Positions 10,859-21,033 of a stretch of 64,000 nucleotides of DNA are shown here, piece by piece. The stretch lies in assembly GCA_000611775.1 (NCBI GenBank), contig KK106982.1:1054001-1118000 (forward strand), given 5' to 3'. Every line of letters starts with the position of its first letter. Positions within the stretch are counted from its first letter, which is position 1. The notes under the pieces are model-generated. The model saw only the letters and a list, made by a program, of their open reading frames with translations, did not search any database and was not told the origin of the DNA. Source of the stretch: Umbilicaria muhlenbergii (Eukaryota > Ascomycota > Lecanoromycetes > Umbilicariales > Umbilicariaceae). A program made the position numbers and the translations under genes.

Positions 10859-13800
10859 CTACTTCTTCCCCCAAACTTTCTTCACAGCCCTCATACCATT
10901 TAACGTCCCATTCTTGCCCTCCGCCCTCCCAATCTCCACAACCAAAAACCTCACAAAGTCCTGCAGCGTCCAATAACTACTATGCGCGCTCAGCATATTC
11001 AAATACTGAATCTCGAGCGGCCCGCCCCCCGAACTGAGGAAATAGTCAATCTGGCCATTGTCATTGAGCAGATAGAATTTCTTCTCGGCGATCTCCTCGC
11101 GCGTGAAGTTGTGCGTTTCCATCTCGATGGTCGAGGGGAGTTTTGTGACGGTCGGCCGCTCGCGGAGAGGTTCGATGAAGGTGGTGCTGGGGTTGGGGGG
11201 CGCGGTGGTTACGATGCTGGCTTTGCGGAAGACGGAGCCGATTGTTTGCATCCAGGTGGAGGTGGCGCTGGGGACGGTGGCCGGTTGGAGGTTGGCGGCG
11301 TAGTCGACGTCGACGCAGGCGTTGACGCGGTAGGCGATGGGATCGTTGTAGTGGATGATGTTGTAGATATTGTCAACGGCAAGACATCCATAGGTGCCAG
11401 CTTCTCCCGCGACACCTGCGCCGAGGTCTTCGCCATCGGTGTTTGGCTTGTCTCTACCTCGGCGTGGTAGTAGGCTTGCCCTGTTCAGTAGCAGAAAGAA
11501 CCCCGCAGGACTTCCACAAAGGAACAGGCTTTTTGTGTCGAACTCGAAGATGTCGTCGTACATCTTCTTGGGCTTGTACTTGGGATTTAGTTGCCTGGGG
11601 ACACGGGTAGGCTGCTTGCTCAGGATATCCAGAGCCATCACACTGCCCAGCGAGTGAGCAATCAGATGGACTCTACCAGTGTCTTCGAAGCCTGGGTTGT
11701 GACTGCACCACAGGCGGTAGACGCGATTGGCCTCTTTGATGACGGCCTCAATCATCTTCGGCTTGTGATCCGAGAGATAGTATGGAATATCGAGCATGAC
11801 ATCGCTGATAAGGTTTCGTACAGCTGGGATGGTGTCTGCGGTGATGTCGTTGAGGGAGAAATGGTTCGACAGGTCCTCTGACTTGCCAGATGCTTTCGTG
11901 GCTGGTTCCGGACCAACACCTTCGAATGTTAACGTAGAGCGCCAGTTGATCTAAGCATCTGTTAGAATTGTGCTGTAAGAACGACAGGCACCACAAACTC
12001 ACTGGTAGGACCATGATGCCTCCAAGCTCAGACCGGAGACACGGCTTCACAGCTTCAGATTCTAGCTCGATGTTAATCGAGCGACGGAAGGCGTTAATGG
12101 CATGGGTAAAATGGAAGCTTTCTATACGCTCAGATAGCTTTTGCCCGATGCTAGAACAGTCAGCTTTGGCGCCATACATGAGTAACCCACACATCGCTTA
12201 CCCATGAATGACCAAAACCAGGTCAGTGACCCTAGGTCGTTCTTTTTCGGCAGAACAAGCCTCACACGTTCTTGTCAGTCCAGCCAAGTCTGCAGTACCT
12301 GATTGATTCGCCGTTGCCCCATCCTGCGCCTTAGATGCCGTGGAACTCTTTCTCGAACGATGTAGTTTATCCCAGGCCTTCTGATCAAACCCGCGTACAA
12401 CCGGTATTCCGATTGACCTGCCCTTGCGAATGGAAGCCAATGGCCTCCGACCGCGAGCTGCAGATGGTAGAAGGTTTGGCCGAAGTATCTGCGCGTCTCT
12501 GGCGTTGGCGTAAATGACACTGGATCTTGGATACAGCCTTGTCACCGCATCTACCGTTGTAATGATAGCACCAGCAGCTTTGTTCTCAGGGGCTGCAGCG
12601 CCTTCTGCTGCTTGTTTACGAGCCAACTCATCCGCCTCAGCGGCAGTGTCCTCTACCTCCAAGAGTTTATTGGCTGTAGATGGCCTCTTTTCTTGCTTCG
12701 CAGGCTCTACAGGTGGCCAGAGCAAGTGACATACCTTAAGTTCGGCTTCTGCGCCAACATCAACGCAGACGTTCAGCTCGTCAACATAAGTTTGAGTCCA
12801 GGGCTTCATGTACTCATAGCCCTCCTCGAGTTGATTCGCCACGTCGGACTCCACAGGGAGCATGGTATCTTTGTAGAACCATGTGCCACGAACGACAGAA
12901 GAGACGTCATGAACTGGACTCCAGTATATGGGTTTCATCTGGAACAATTAGCCCATCAAGTGCAATGCGTTCCAATTTCCTGAATATACCTGTAGATCGG
13001 GCATCTCAACCAGATGCAACCGCGAAATGCCAACCGGAATGTACGCCTTCGGTATCTCCTTCACTTTCTTCTGGCGAGACAGAAAACCGTGATGCTTAAG
13101 ATCAGACCTCGAATGATCCCCAGACTCAGATTTGTGCGCTTCTAAACTCTCAGAGCGGAATCTCTGAAAGGCTGGTCGTGTGGAAGAGAGAGCAGTTTGC
13201 TCGGCGGCGCTTGTTGAATCTGCACTATCACTTTGGTAGCCATCAGTACCTTGAGCTGGCGATTTTGACAGGCTTGACCGGATTGGTGCTCGAATGAACG
13301 GTGTGCCAGTAGTGTCTCTGTCCGACTGACTAGATCCATACACTGTCTGCTCTGCCAGTCGCCTCTTGGTAGCCTTTTTGGCCGCTTTCTCTTCTTCTTT
13401 ATCTTGTTTTTTTTGTGATCGAATCCTCCGATGAAAGATTCGGTGGTGGCGCCCGCCAGGGGCATCTCCGAACTCGTCACCGGTCCCTAGTTCCTCAGAT
13501 CCAACCGGCATTTCGTGATCGAATGGGACGTGCTGGGGATCATCACAAAGCATCACGTGAGGGTCTGCTTTAAATCTCAACTCTTTTGAAGGAGCTTCGG
13601 GCTCTGCTAGGGGTGTAATAGGAGCGGGTTCGACATGAGATAACCTGGACTTTTCTCCCTCCTTAGGGTTCTCGGCGCCAGCGCTGTCGTCCTTCCTGGC
13701 CTTGGATTTTGCTTTGTTCTTTACATCCTTGATGATCTTCGCAAGGTGGTCAACTCCTCTTCCATCCTCCTTCGCAAGACTCGAAACTTGTTCCTCGTCT

Positions 13801-14144
13801 GCAGGCTTCTTAACTTCCTTGCTGGCGTCGAGCTTCTCACCTTTGCTGCGGAATCCGTGAGTGTGCTCCTTACTGATCTCCTTGTTGAGACTTTGCCATG
13901 CCTCCTCCAGTGCGGCATTGTCATGATGGGAGAATGGTAAGGGGGCGACTTTCGACGGAGTGGAATTAGTCGAAGGTGGCGGTAGCGGGGACAGAGGATC
14001 GTCGATGGGTAGGGCAGAGCTGTAGAAGAATCGTGCTGTAATCTTGGGCGGTAACTCGGAGACGGTGGAGGCACGGCGAATAAAGGGATTTGATTCCTCG
14101 TGGAGGACACAGGTAAGGCCGTAGGTGTGCTCCGGAATAGACAT
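10859..14144 (-). CDS. DDHD-domain phospholipase A1-like protein
   Basis: Four exons on the minus strand (14144-12990, 12938-12202, 12150-12003, 11950-10859) give 1043 residues. The three introns are 51-52 nt, and every junction rebuilds family sequence (LQ|MKPIYWSP, VIHG|IGQKLSER, MVLP|INWRST). The protein is an intracellular lipase of the phosphatidic-acid-preferring PLA1 / DDHD family (yeast homologue YOR022C). A lipase core includes VLVIHG (about residue 626) and the nucleophile elbow AHSLGS (GxSxG, about 778). The DDHD domain follows (FDTKSLFLCGSPAGFF, HYNDPIAYRVN, then LSAHSSYW near the end). The N-terminal third is disordered, with a WWE-like MKPIYWSPVHDV segment after it. The downstream neighbour is convergent. 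Likely role is membrane phospholipid turnover or organelle trafficking. Confidence 0.93.
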
Positions 14145-14515
14145 TATGAATGCATCACTATTTCTCGTAAGCCTCTACCATGAGTCGGAACACTGAACAT
14201 AGTCCAGAAAGCCGTAAACTTACGCCTGCTAGGTATAATCAAAGGGGAAAAATAAGGAGCCCAGTACTGTGACTGGAAGCTGCAGGAGAACAGTAAAGAA
14301 TGCGGTGAATGGAATGCTTGAAAAGGTCTATAAAACGCTATGCGGAGCAAGCCAAGAGTCGTTAAGGGTGCGATACAGTATAAAAGGCCGGTGAGTGTTA
14401 TGGGAAGTACTTGACGTGGCATGAAGCCAAGTGGGGAAGCCTCGAAGGCATCAGGGTCGTTGCTGCCAAAAGACAGAAGCGGTAGTGGTCATGGACATGG
14501 GGTTGCACAGGGTGC

Positions 14516-14536
14516 ATGTGACATGTGACATGTGGC
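14516..14536. repeat. Tandem heptamer with three CATGTG E-boxes
   Basis: CATGTGA, CATGTGA, CATGTGG stand in direct tandem about 370 bp upstream of the DDHD start codon. Each unit contains the E-box half-palindrome CATGTG. It could be a clustered bHLH site or a chance three-unit microsatellite. Confidence 0.6.
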
Positions 14537-15221
14537 ATACGCACTCGTAATTACTTATTCTTCTGCTCAACTACGCACTTGCGAACCATGATACGTAGAG
14601 AGCCACAAGTTTGTGTCTTGACTTTTTGTGTCGTATCAGGAGGGTAAAAGAAGGAGAAGTATATAGAGGGTCTCTGGCGGTATCAGTTATGTTCCTAATC
14701 AGCGCCGGTATAAATAGAGCGAGAGACGAAATGTCTTTTCTATCACGTTGCAACTTTGTTGATACAAAAGTAGGGCCTCAGGAGCCCGCGCCTATTCTAT
14801 TAGAGAAGCCAGCGCTGCTGAACTCGACGCACAGATAATGGAGGTGGTAATATACAGCCTCAAAGACATGATGAGGTCAGATAGGAGAGCAGGGCGAGAA
14901 ACCTTAAGAGTCGAAACGGAGAGGGGTGTCGTTCGATCCACTATTCATAGCAGACACTCAAAAATTTGCCTTACTCTACTCTGGGTACACCAGACGGGAT
15001 TCGAATGATGTTGTAGAGAAGGGCATCTGCAGGAGCTCATATGTTGAACCTCCTCTATTGAGCATTATGAAATCCTATCAAAGGAGAGAATTAAGCTAGC
15101 TACAGCCTTCCGCAGAGTACCGTGAAAGGTAGAAGTACTACTACAGGCCACTGTCGAAGCGGCCATGAAGAGGAACTCGTAGCCGCATCCACCCCTTTGA
15201 GCATCTGCGGGAACCTCCCAT

Positions 15222-15234
15222 GTACCAAAGGTAC
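15222..15234. repeat. Short inverted repeat GTACC-AAA-GGTAC
   Basis: A perfect 5-bp inverted repeat with a 3-nt loop, with CATG-type flanks on both sides (CATGTACC...GGTACAGCATG). It lies just downstream of the stop of the minus-strand gene at 15347. It may be a dyad protein site or a small hairpin in that gene's 3' region. Confidence 0.35.
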
Positions 15235-15346
15235 AGCATGGTGGTGCCGAGCTCATACATGACCAGGAAAGAAAAGTACTAGTAATACACCGCAAGAAGA
15301 ACTGTTAAGACACAGCAGCTTGACAGGAGGGCATACCTCCTCCGAA

Positions 15347-18068
15347 TCAGCCTTCAAAAAGCGCTGCATCCATCTCCTTATCCTCACTACTCCGCACCTT
15401 AACCGGCGGTTCCCACCTCCTCTCGACCCCAAACTTCACCGCCTCCAACTCATCTCTCCTCTTCTGCTCCTCCCGCATGGTCGTCAGAGCCCGCACCTGA
15501 ATCTCCTGAAAAGCCAAAAACGTCACCAACGGAGCCCCCAGCATCTCGAGGATCTTATAGCAGTCATGCATATGCTTCCTCACCACACTGTCCGGGGTGC
15601 AGAAGGTCCGCACGCTCATCTCTTTCGCCATCGACTTCCACGATAGCATCATCGCGTTCAAGCTGACAGGGTTGTCGGCATTGGGCCCGTAGAAGCGGAA
15701 GGACTTGAGGTTGTACAGCACGAGGTCGCGTTGCGTCTGTTGGTCGAATTGGAACTCGATGACTTGAGGCCGGTTCTTGGCGCGCCAGAATTTCATGATC
15801 TGCACCAGCGAATCGACGGACATACGGCCTTCGCGACGTTGGGTCATGAGGTATTGGTTTGCGGTTGCGCAGATCATAAGCTCGATCTCGGAGTAGAGCT
15901 TTGCTTGGGTTGGAGGATCAAGCGAAACGGGGAATTTCGAGGTGGAGAGATATTTGACAGGAGAGGTAGTATGGTAGAAAGGATTTGGGATGAGCTTGGT
16001 GAAGTCGTCGGTCTGTTCGGATGTAAGCGTTAACCCAGTGAAACAGACTCTGAGGTCGGGATGCCTTACCAAGTCTTCAACTCGTTGCTTGAGTTTTCCA
16101 CCCCAGTGTTTAAGCCCGCTCTTAGGCGACGGATCAGTTGGCAGCTCCTTCATGCTTGTGCTTCTACTGAGCCATCCATTGTCGCCGAACATCTTCTTGA
16201 TGGGAGACCTCGCACGTTTTGCGGAGCTCGGAGTGAGGTCGAGTGCCTGGTTTTCTGGAACGTCGTCTAAGTACTTGATTGGAGAAGGGGTGCGGCTTGT
16301 TTGACGTCCACGGGTAGGTGATCGAAGTGGAAAGTCGACGCCCTGGCCCAGTATCGCGTAAGTGTCTTTTTGCTTGGAGCTCACTGGATGAAAACCGGAT
16401 GTGTCAATGGCACCGGACATGCTACGTAATGCAAGACTGCCCTCAGATTGCGAATGGACCATGCCTTTGAGGTGACGGGATGTCTTGGTGGCTTCGTCCT
16501 GCTTCCCGTAAAGATTCGTCCATGTTGTCTGGCGTTGTTCATCCTCGAATGGGTTTCCATTAGCACCATTGACATAACGATCGTTGCTATTGAACGTCAG
16601 CTGCAAACGAAAGCGAAATAACGTAAGTATTCGAAGATAAAGTTAGTGTAACATACAATTTTCCCATTGTCTCGCTATTGTTGTCAAGATTGCCTGGATT
16701 GTATTTCTCAGGCTCAAGAGTGTTGATTATCGCGTGTTGTGGTTCTGGAGTGGACACAGTCAACAATAAGTCGCGTGTAATGTTGCGAAAATCATGTCTA
16801 CTGGATGCAACGGAATAGTTGGCGCTAGAGGGTGGTGTGGAAGAAACAGAATTATGACTTGTATCCGAGTGATTGAGTGAATTTGCATCAGTACGAAGAG
16901 CCAAAGATGATTTGTTTTCCTTTGGAAGCGGAGGTAAGGCGCGGTTGAGGTTAACGGCGGCTTTCACTCCAGCGGACACCGTTGACAAAGACACTGGCAG
17001 TTTGGTTGGTATTTTTCGAATGTTGTGAATGTCTGGTTCGTCCATTGCTCCGTCAAAAGATGCCTGTGAGCGAGTCTGTCAGCTGGAATCCGAATCACAA
17101 GGGTAGTCGGCGGGACCCACCGGTCCTTCACCCGATCGTCGTTCCTGCTGGCGATGTGTGAAGACCTTTGACACCTCTTTAACCAATCGTTTGGCTCTGC
17201 TATCCTGTTTAGGCTCGGATGACACTGACGTCGTAGGCGACTGGGGATCGTTCTCTGATGGTGGTGGGCATCGCTGGGGCCCACTACGCAGCAGATCTGT
17301 CCTGTCCCTCGAATGGTTCGCCACGTTCACTGTATTCTGCCACTCATCAAAACGGTAACGGGGTGCGGGCGCAATTCGCTGCGAGCGGGTTATTGAATCC
17401 TCCCTATAGAAAGGAGTTATGGCAAAATCTAAATTTGAGCGAGCAGGAGCTGGGTCATTTTGAACCTGACTAGCTTGCCTCTGAGAGGCATATTGCATGT
17501 AGTTTCTCTGACTTGGTCAGCCCCGAATAGTAGTCGGACCGTTCAGAGTATAACCAACCTGGCCCTGACCGCCACCAGCAACGATTCTCCGCAGGTTCTG
17601 TGACTTGTCAATACGTAATATATCCCACCGACAGGAGAACATCAAGTTAGAGCATCTACTTACCTGTCTATGCTCTCTCCAAGAGCGCCATATGACGTTC
17701 ATTGTTTCTCTACCCCAATCCCAGTCCTCGTTGTCGATGGTCATATAAACCACCGCCATGGCTTCATCGTAGTTATCGACTCCAAAATTCCTCATCATAC
17801 CATTCCTAATAATCTCCATGCCGTTCTCGTAGGTAGAATTTGTGGGAGAGAGCCCCTCGACCGTCTGTATTATGAATCCATGGCATGCTGCCAAGGTGTA
17901 CGTTATCATAGGAGGCTCCATGTTGGTCGAATTGAATACCAGCTGATAGGTCTTTGGGATCGACTCGTCTAAGCTCTCGTAAACCTCAAGCGTTCCATAA
18001 TACACATAAATGGAGGGTTTTGGTTTGATGGAAGCGGTGTGGGTTTTAATATCTGCCAGAGGCGCCAT
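15347..18068 (-). CDS. Uncharacterised 825-residue protein, five exons
   Basis: Exons on the minus strand: 18068-17664, 17597-17559, 17507-17121, 17063-16657, 16586-15347. All phases agree (2478 nt, 825 residues). Without splicing it looks like two genes, because the second intron (17508-17558; donor GTTGGT, branch CTGAC, acceptor TCAG) contains a stop and hides the junction GGGQGQ|RNYMQYASQ. The fourth intron must end at TAG (16587-16589), because the nearby TTGCAG would give an immediate stop. The N-terminus is a compact region of about 140 residues (YVYYGTLEVYESL, MTIDNEDWDWGRETMNVIW), followed by a Ser/Pro-rich linker. The C-terminal 260 residues look folded (VCFTGLTLTSEQTDDF, YNLKSFRFYGPNADNPVSLN, HMHDCYKILEMLG). 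I do not recognise the family. No signal peptide or membrane segment is seen. Its start is 69 nt from the P450 stop on the same strand. Confidence 0.82.
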
Positions 18069-18137
18069 AGGGCAGAACGAATGCTGCCCAAATAAGGGCT
18101 AGCAAAACTGTTCCGCTACCCTGGATACATGCAACCT

Positions 18138-20033
18138 TCAGGTACTAGGCCTCGCTCGCACGGTAACGTGAACTCCTTCTTGCTTAACAAACCACCTAAT
18201 ACATTATCAGCACCCTACCAAAAACTTGAATGAGGAAGGCAGCATACCAACAAGTCTCCTTCCACACAGCATCCGGCTGAGTCAGCTCGAGCTCAAAGTA
18301 CATAAAAAGCGTTGGAATCAGCTGAACGAGACATCAGTAAGAAACAGTGGGAGCAAAGTTTCTGTTTCTCCAGGGCTTACCTTAGACATTTCCATCCAGC
18401 TCAGGTCTGCAAACCGACAAGTTAGATTGCGCGACACAACAGGACATGCCCGCGACTTACTTCTTCCCAAGCACATACGCGCCCCAGACCCAAAAGCGAA
18501 GAAGAAACGCTCTAGCACAATGGTCAGCCAATGTTCTGCACGCGGTCAAGGAGGGGAGAGCAAGACCCATATCGCCGGTGTCATCTTTAAGCCACCGGTC
18601 CGGTCTGAAGGCTTCAACATCTTCCCCGAAGACTTGAGTATCTCGATGAATTACCCACGGGTTGACACCGATTACAGTCTGGATCGATGTCAGTACACTT
18701 TGGCTGATACATCGTCTTTACATACACCCTCAGGAATAAACCGGTTGTCGATCTCGACGCCTCCCGCAGGCGTCACTCTGGGAAGACTCATGCCGACGGC
18801 TGGGTGACAACGGAGAGCTTCATACAAACAGGCCTGCAAGTACGGCATTCGCTTGGTCTGTTCAAGCGTTATGGGTGTGCTGAGCTTTCCCTCTCTTTTC
18901 TTTGTATCTATCTCTTCCAATAGCTTTCGTTTGTATTCAGGATTTTTGAGCAGATAGTAAATAATCGATCTGGTGGATATAGCAGTAGTGTCGCTTCCAG
19001 CAAATATGTTACTTGTTGCCATTGATAGTACAGCCATGTCGTTCATCTCGTCTGGTTTCTCTTTTTGCATCTCGACGAGTTTATCCAACATGTCTCGATG
19101 GTCACTGCCTCGATCTCTTCTGTTCGCCACTTCTTGCGCTGCAAACTTTCGAAGACTCCCATGGCGAGCGTTGATGCCCAGATGGTTACCCAGGACAGGT
19201 ATCAAGAAGTCATGGGCCCAGTAAAGCGAAGGAACTTGACCGATCCAGGCGGCTGATTGAAGAGCGCCCTCAATGGCGGCAAACGAACCGTCATCTTGAC
19301 CCACATCCATAAATCCAAAGCGCTTAGAAAAGGTGACTTCACCAATGACATCTTATATGTATCAGCCGACGCCGCAACACCAAAGCATAGGGCTCCTACT
19401 CACCAAAAGCGAAGAGCTGGACCCAGAGACCCATGTTGACGCTCTGGCCCTGCATCTCCTTCATTTTTGTCATGAATACATCAACGGCGTCATCAACGTA
19501 CTTTTCCAAGTCCTTCAGGGAGTCCATGGAATAAATCCTGCTGACGAGTCTCCGTTGGGTTCCGTGGATCCGCTCGTCCCGCTCAGCGAAGAGATCAAAT
19601 TTGCGGTGTCCTTGCCACACACTGTACCAATCGCTCTTCTTGAACTTTGTACCCGCGCCTGTAGGATATCAGCGTTATGGCTCGTCCCAGATGTCACACA
19701 CACATCAGAACTCCCACCATATATCTTCTTTATCGCTGCGCGGTCAGATACACTGACCTCATTCGGCCCGGTTCGGACGAGCTTGCCGTGTCTTTGATGC
19801 AGGACGATCATTGTACGGTGCATGTCACCTTGCCATGAATGTTGGACCATCCATAGCCGCGAGAGTTTGGCACTGAAGGGACCTGGGATTCGGCCAAGAG
19901 GACCACCAAAAACACGTAGATATGCAAGGAAGAGCAAGCAAGATATCAGAGAACCGAGAAAGTACACGCTTCCGAGCGTGCGGAATCCCTGCTGAAGCCA
20001 TGAAGAGAAACGGTCTTCACAACGAAAATGCAT
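18138..20033 (-). CDS. Cytochrome P450 monooxygenase (pisatin-demethylase-like)
   Basis: Eight exons on the minus strand (20033-19718, 19658-19404, 19351-18726, 18678-18567, 18511-18461, 18406-18381, 18321-18248, 18195-18138) give 505 residues, the usual P450 length. An N-terminal membrane anchor (about residues 20-42) precedes the proline hinge GPLGRIPGPF. The I-helix oxygen-binding motif is AGSDTT (about 310), the K-helix ExxR is EALR (about 371), the PERF region is FRPDRW, and the haem ligand loop is FGSGARMCLG (about 443-452, Cys present). The last short exon gives WWFVKQEGVHVTVRARPST, a standard P450 C-terminus. Sequence style resembles fungal pisatin demethylase / benzoate hydroxylase groups; the substrate cannot be told. 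It acts at the ER membrane. Its promoter is shared with the flavoprotein gene at 21034. The GTCTTG donor at 18566 is unusual. Confidence 0.93.
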
Positions 20034-21033
20034 CCCGCAAGGAATTTTGGCAGAGACAAAGACTACTGATGTACGTTTACAGACGGAGCTGAGGAAGAAG
20101 CAGATGAGAATTGAACGCTTCTTTTATGTCGAAAAATGAAGGAGAGACGGATTCATGAGGCGTGTTGACACGAAAAGGGTTGTACCATGGTGGTTGCTCA
20201 GTGAGCTGGAGCGCCGGGATCAAGTCCAGTAGTGGGGTTTACTGGTCATTCCTCTAGCCATCACGCCATCAAGCCTTTCATTATTGGTTGCAATCACAGC
20301 GGGTGCACGGTGGAGAGGAAGAAGTCCGAGGCGGCTTAAGGGGACGGCTTATCCGGAGGAGCCTGACGTCTGCTGCGCACGTGACTTGGAAGTGATTACC
20401 TAGCTACCGAACAAATATCCGGCAAAGCACCAAGTGCAGATCCCCCGCTTTCCCTGCCCCCCTTCGCCCTTCAACGACACGCCGGGCAGGCCCGCCTAAG
20501 TGGCAGAGAGGCCGTTCGCAGAAGCCGATTGATTGCTGCTTTTTCGCACCATCTCTATGCGACCTTTCCCATTGGCAGTCCGCTGTTCCGCTGACTTAGA
20601 CTTGTTTAATGCCCGCATCTAACGTGCCCCCATGTGCCTCGAGTAAGACATGGCCGCTTACTCACCGAGTACACTTCTACAATGCCCGCCTCCAAAGTCC
20701 CAGAACAACACCTGGTTGGCTTGCTGCCGGTGCTATCTCACCCTTGACACCCCTTTGGTGCAGTGGATGATGACCGATCCCTCTGCCGCTGCTTGACTCG
20801 CATCTGTGGGAGGACAACCGAAAAGACTCCGTTGTAAGATTAGTGGATGTGCGCAAGCCCTTTCTATTAGTCTCAACTCATATCTTGCTTCATCGTTACT
20901 TGAAAGGTGCCTCTATGAACCACCAGGTCCTCGCTGCCCATATAGACATACTTGCACAGGCTTCACCAGTCCAACGCCCCACTACTCTGGTCTCTCCTTC
21001 CCACTGTCGTCCGCTCTGCGATCCTAGCTCGAG
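20034..21033. promoter_or_regulatory. Divergent promoter of P450 and flavoprotein monooxygenase
   Basis: The 1.0-kb spacer separates two divergently transcribed oxidative enzymes. Between 20332 and 20383 it contains CGGCTTA twice in direct orientation (20332-20338 and 20345-20351), a TTATCC GATA-type site, TGACGTC (20364-20370) and the palindrome CACGTG (20378-20383). CGG direct repeats are typical targets of Zn2Cys6 regulators. This is the densest motif group seen in the window, but binding is inference. Confidence 0.5.

Larger units (their letters stand above)
14145..15346. other. Intergenic: promoter of the DDHD gene
   Basis: 1.2 kb without a gene between two minus-strand genes. It should contain the terminator of the 15347-18068 gene and the DDHD promoter. 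Two short sequence oddities, a CATGTGA tandem repeat and a GTACC inverted repeat, are listed separately. Small frames here have no recognisable product. Confidence 0.5.

Noticed and set aside
14980-15010. Sequence resembling a tRNA B box (GGGATTCGAATG)
   Set aside because: No matching A box or cloverleaf around it on either strand.
17079-17498. Separate gene starting at the ATG at 17498
   Set aside because: A good intron joins this exon in phase to the upstream exon, and 18 nt between two genes would leave no room for a promoter.
18226-18807. 193-codon plus-strand frame
   Set aside because: Lies opposite the last exons of the P450, whose haem loop and C-terminus are certain on the minus strand.
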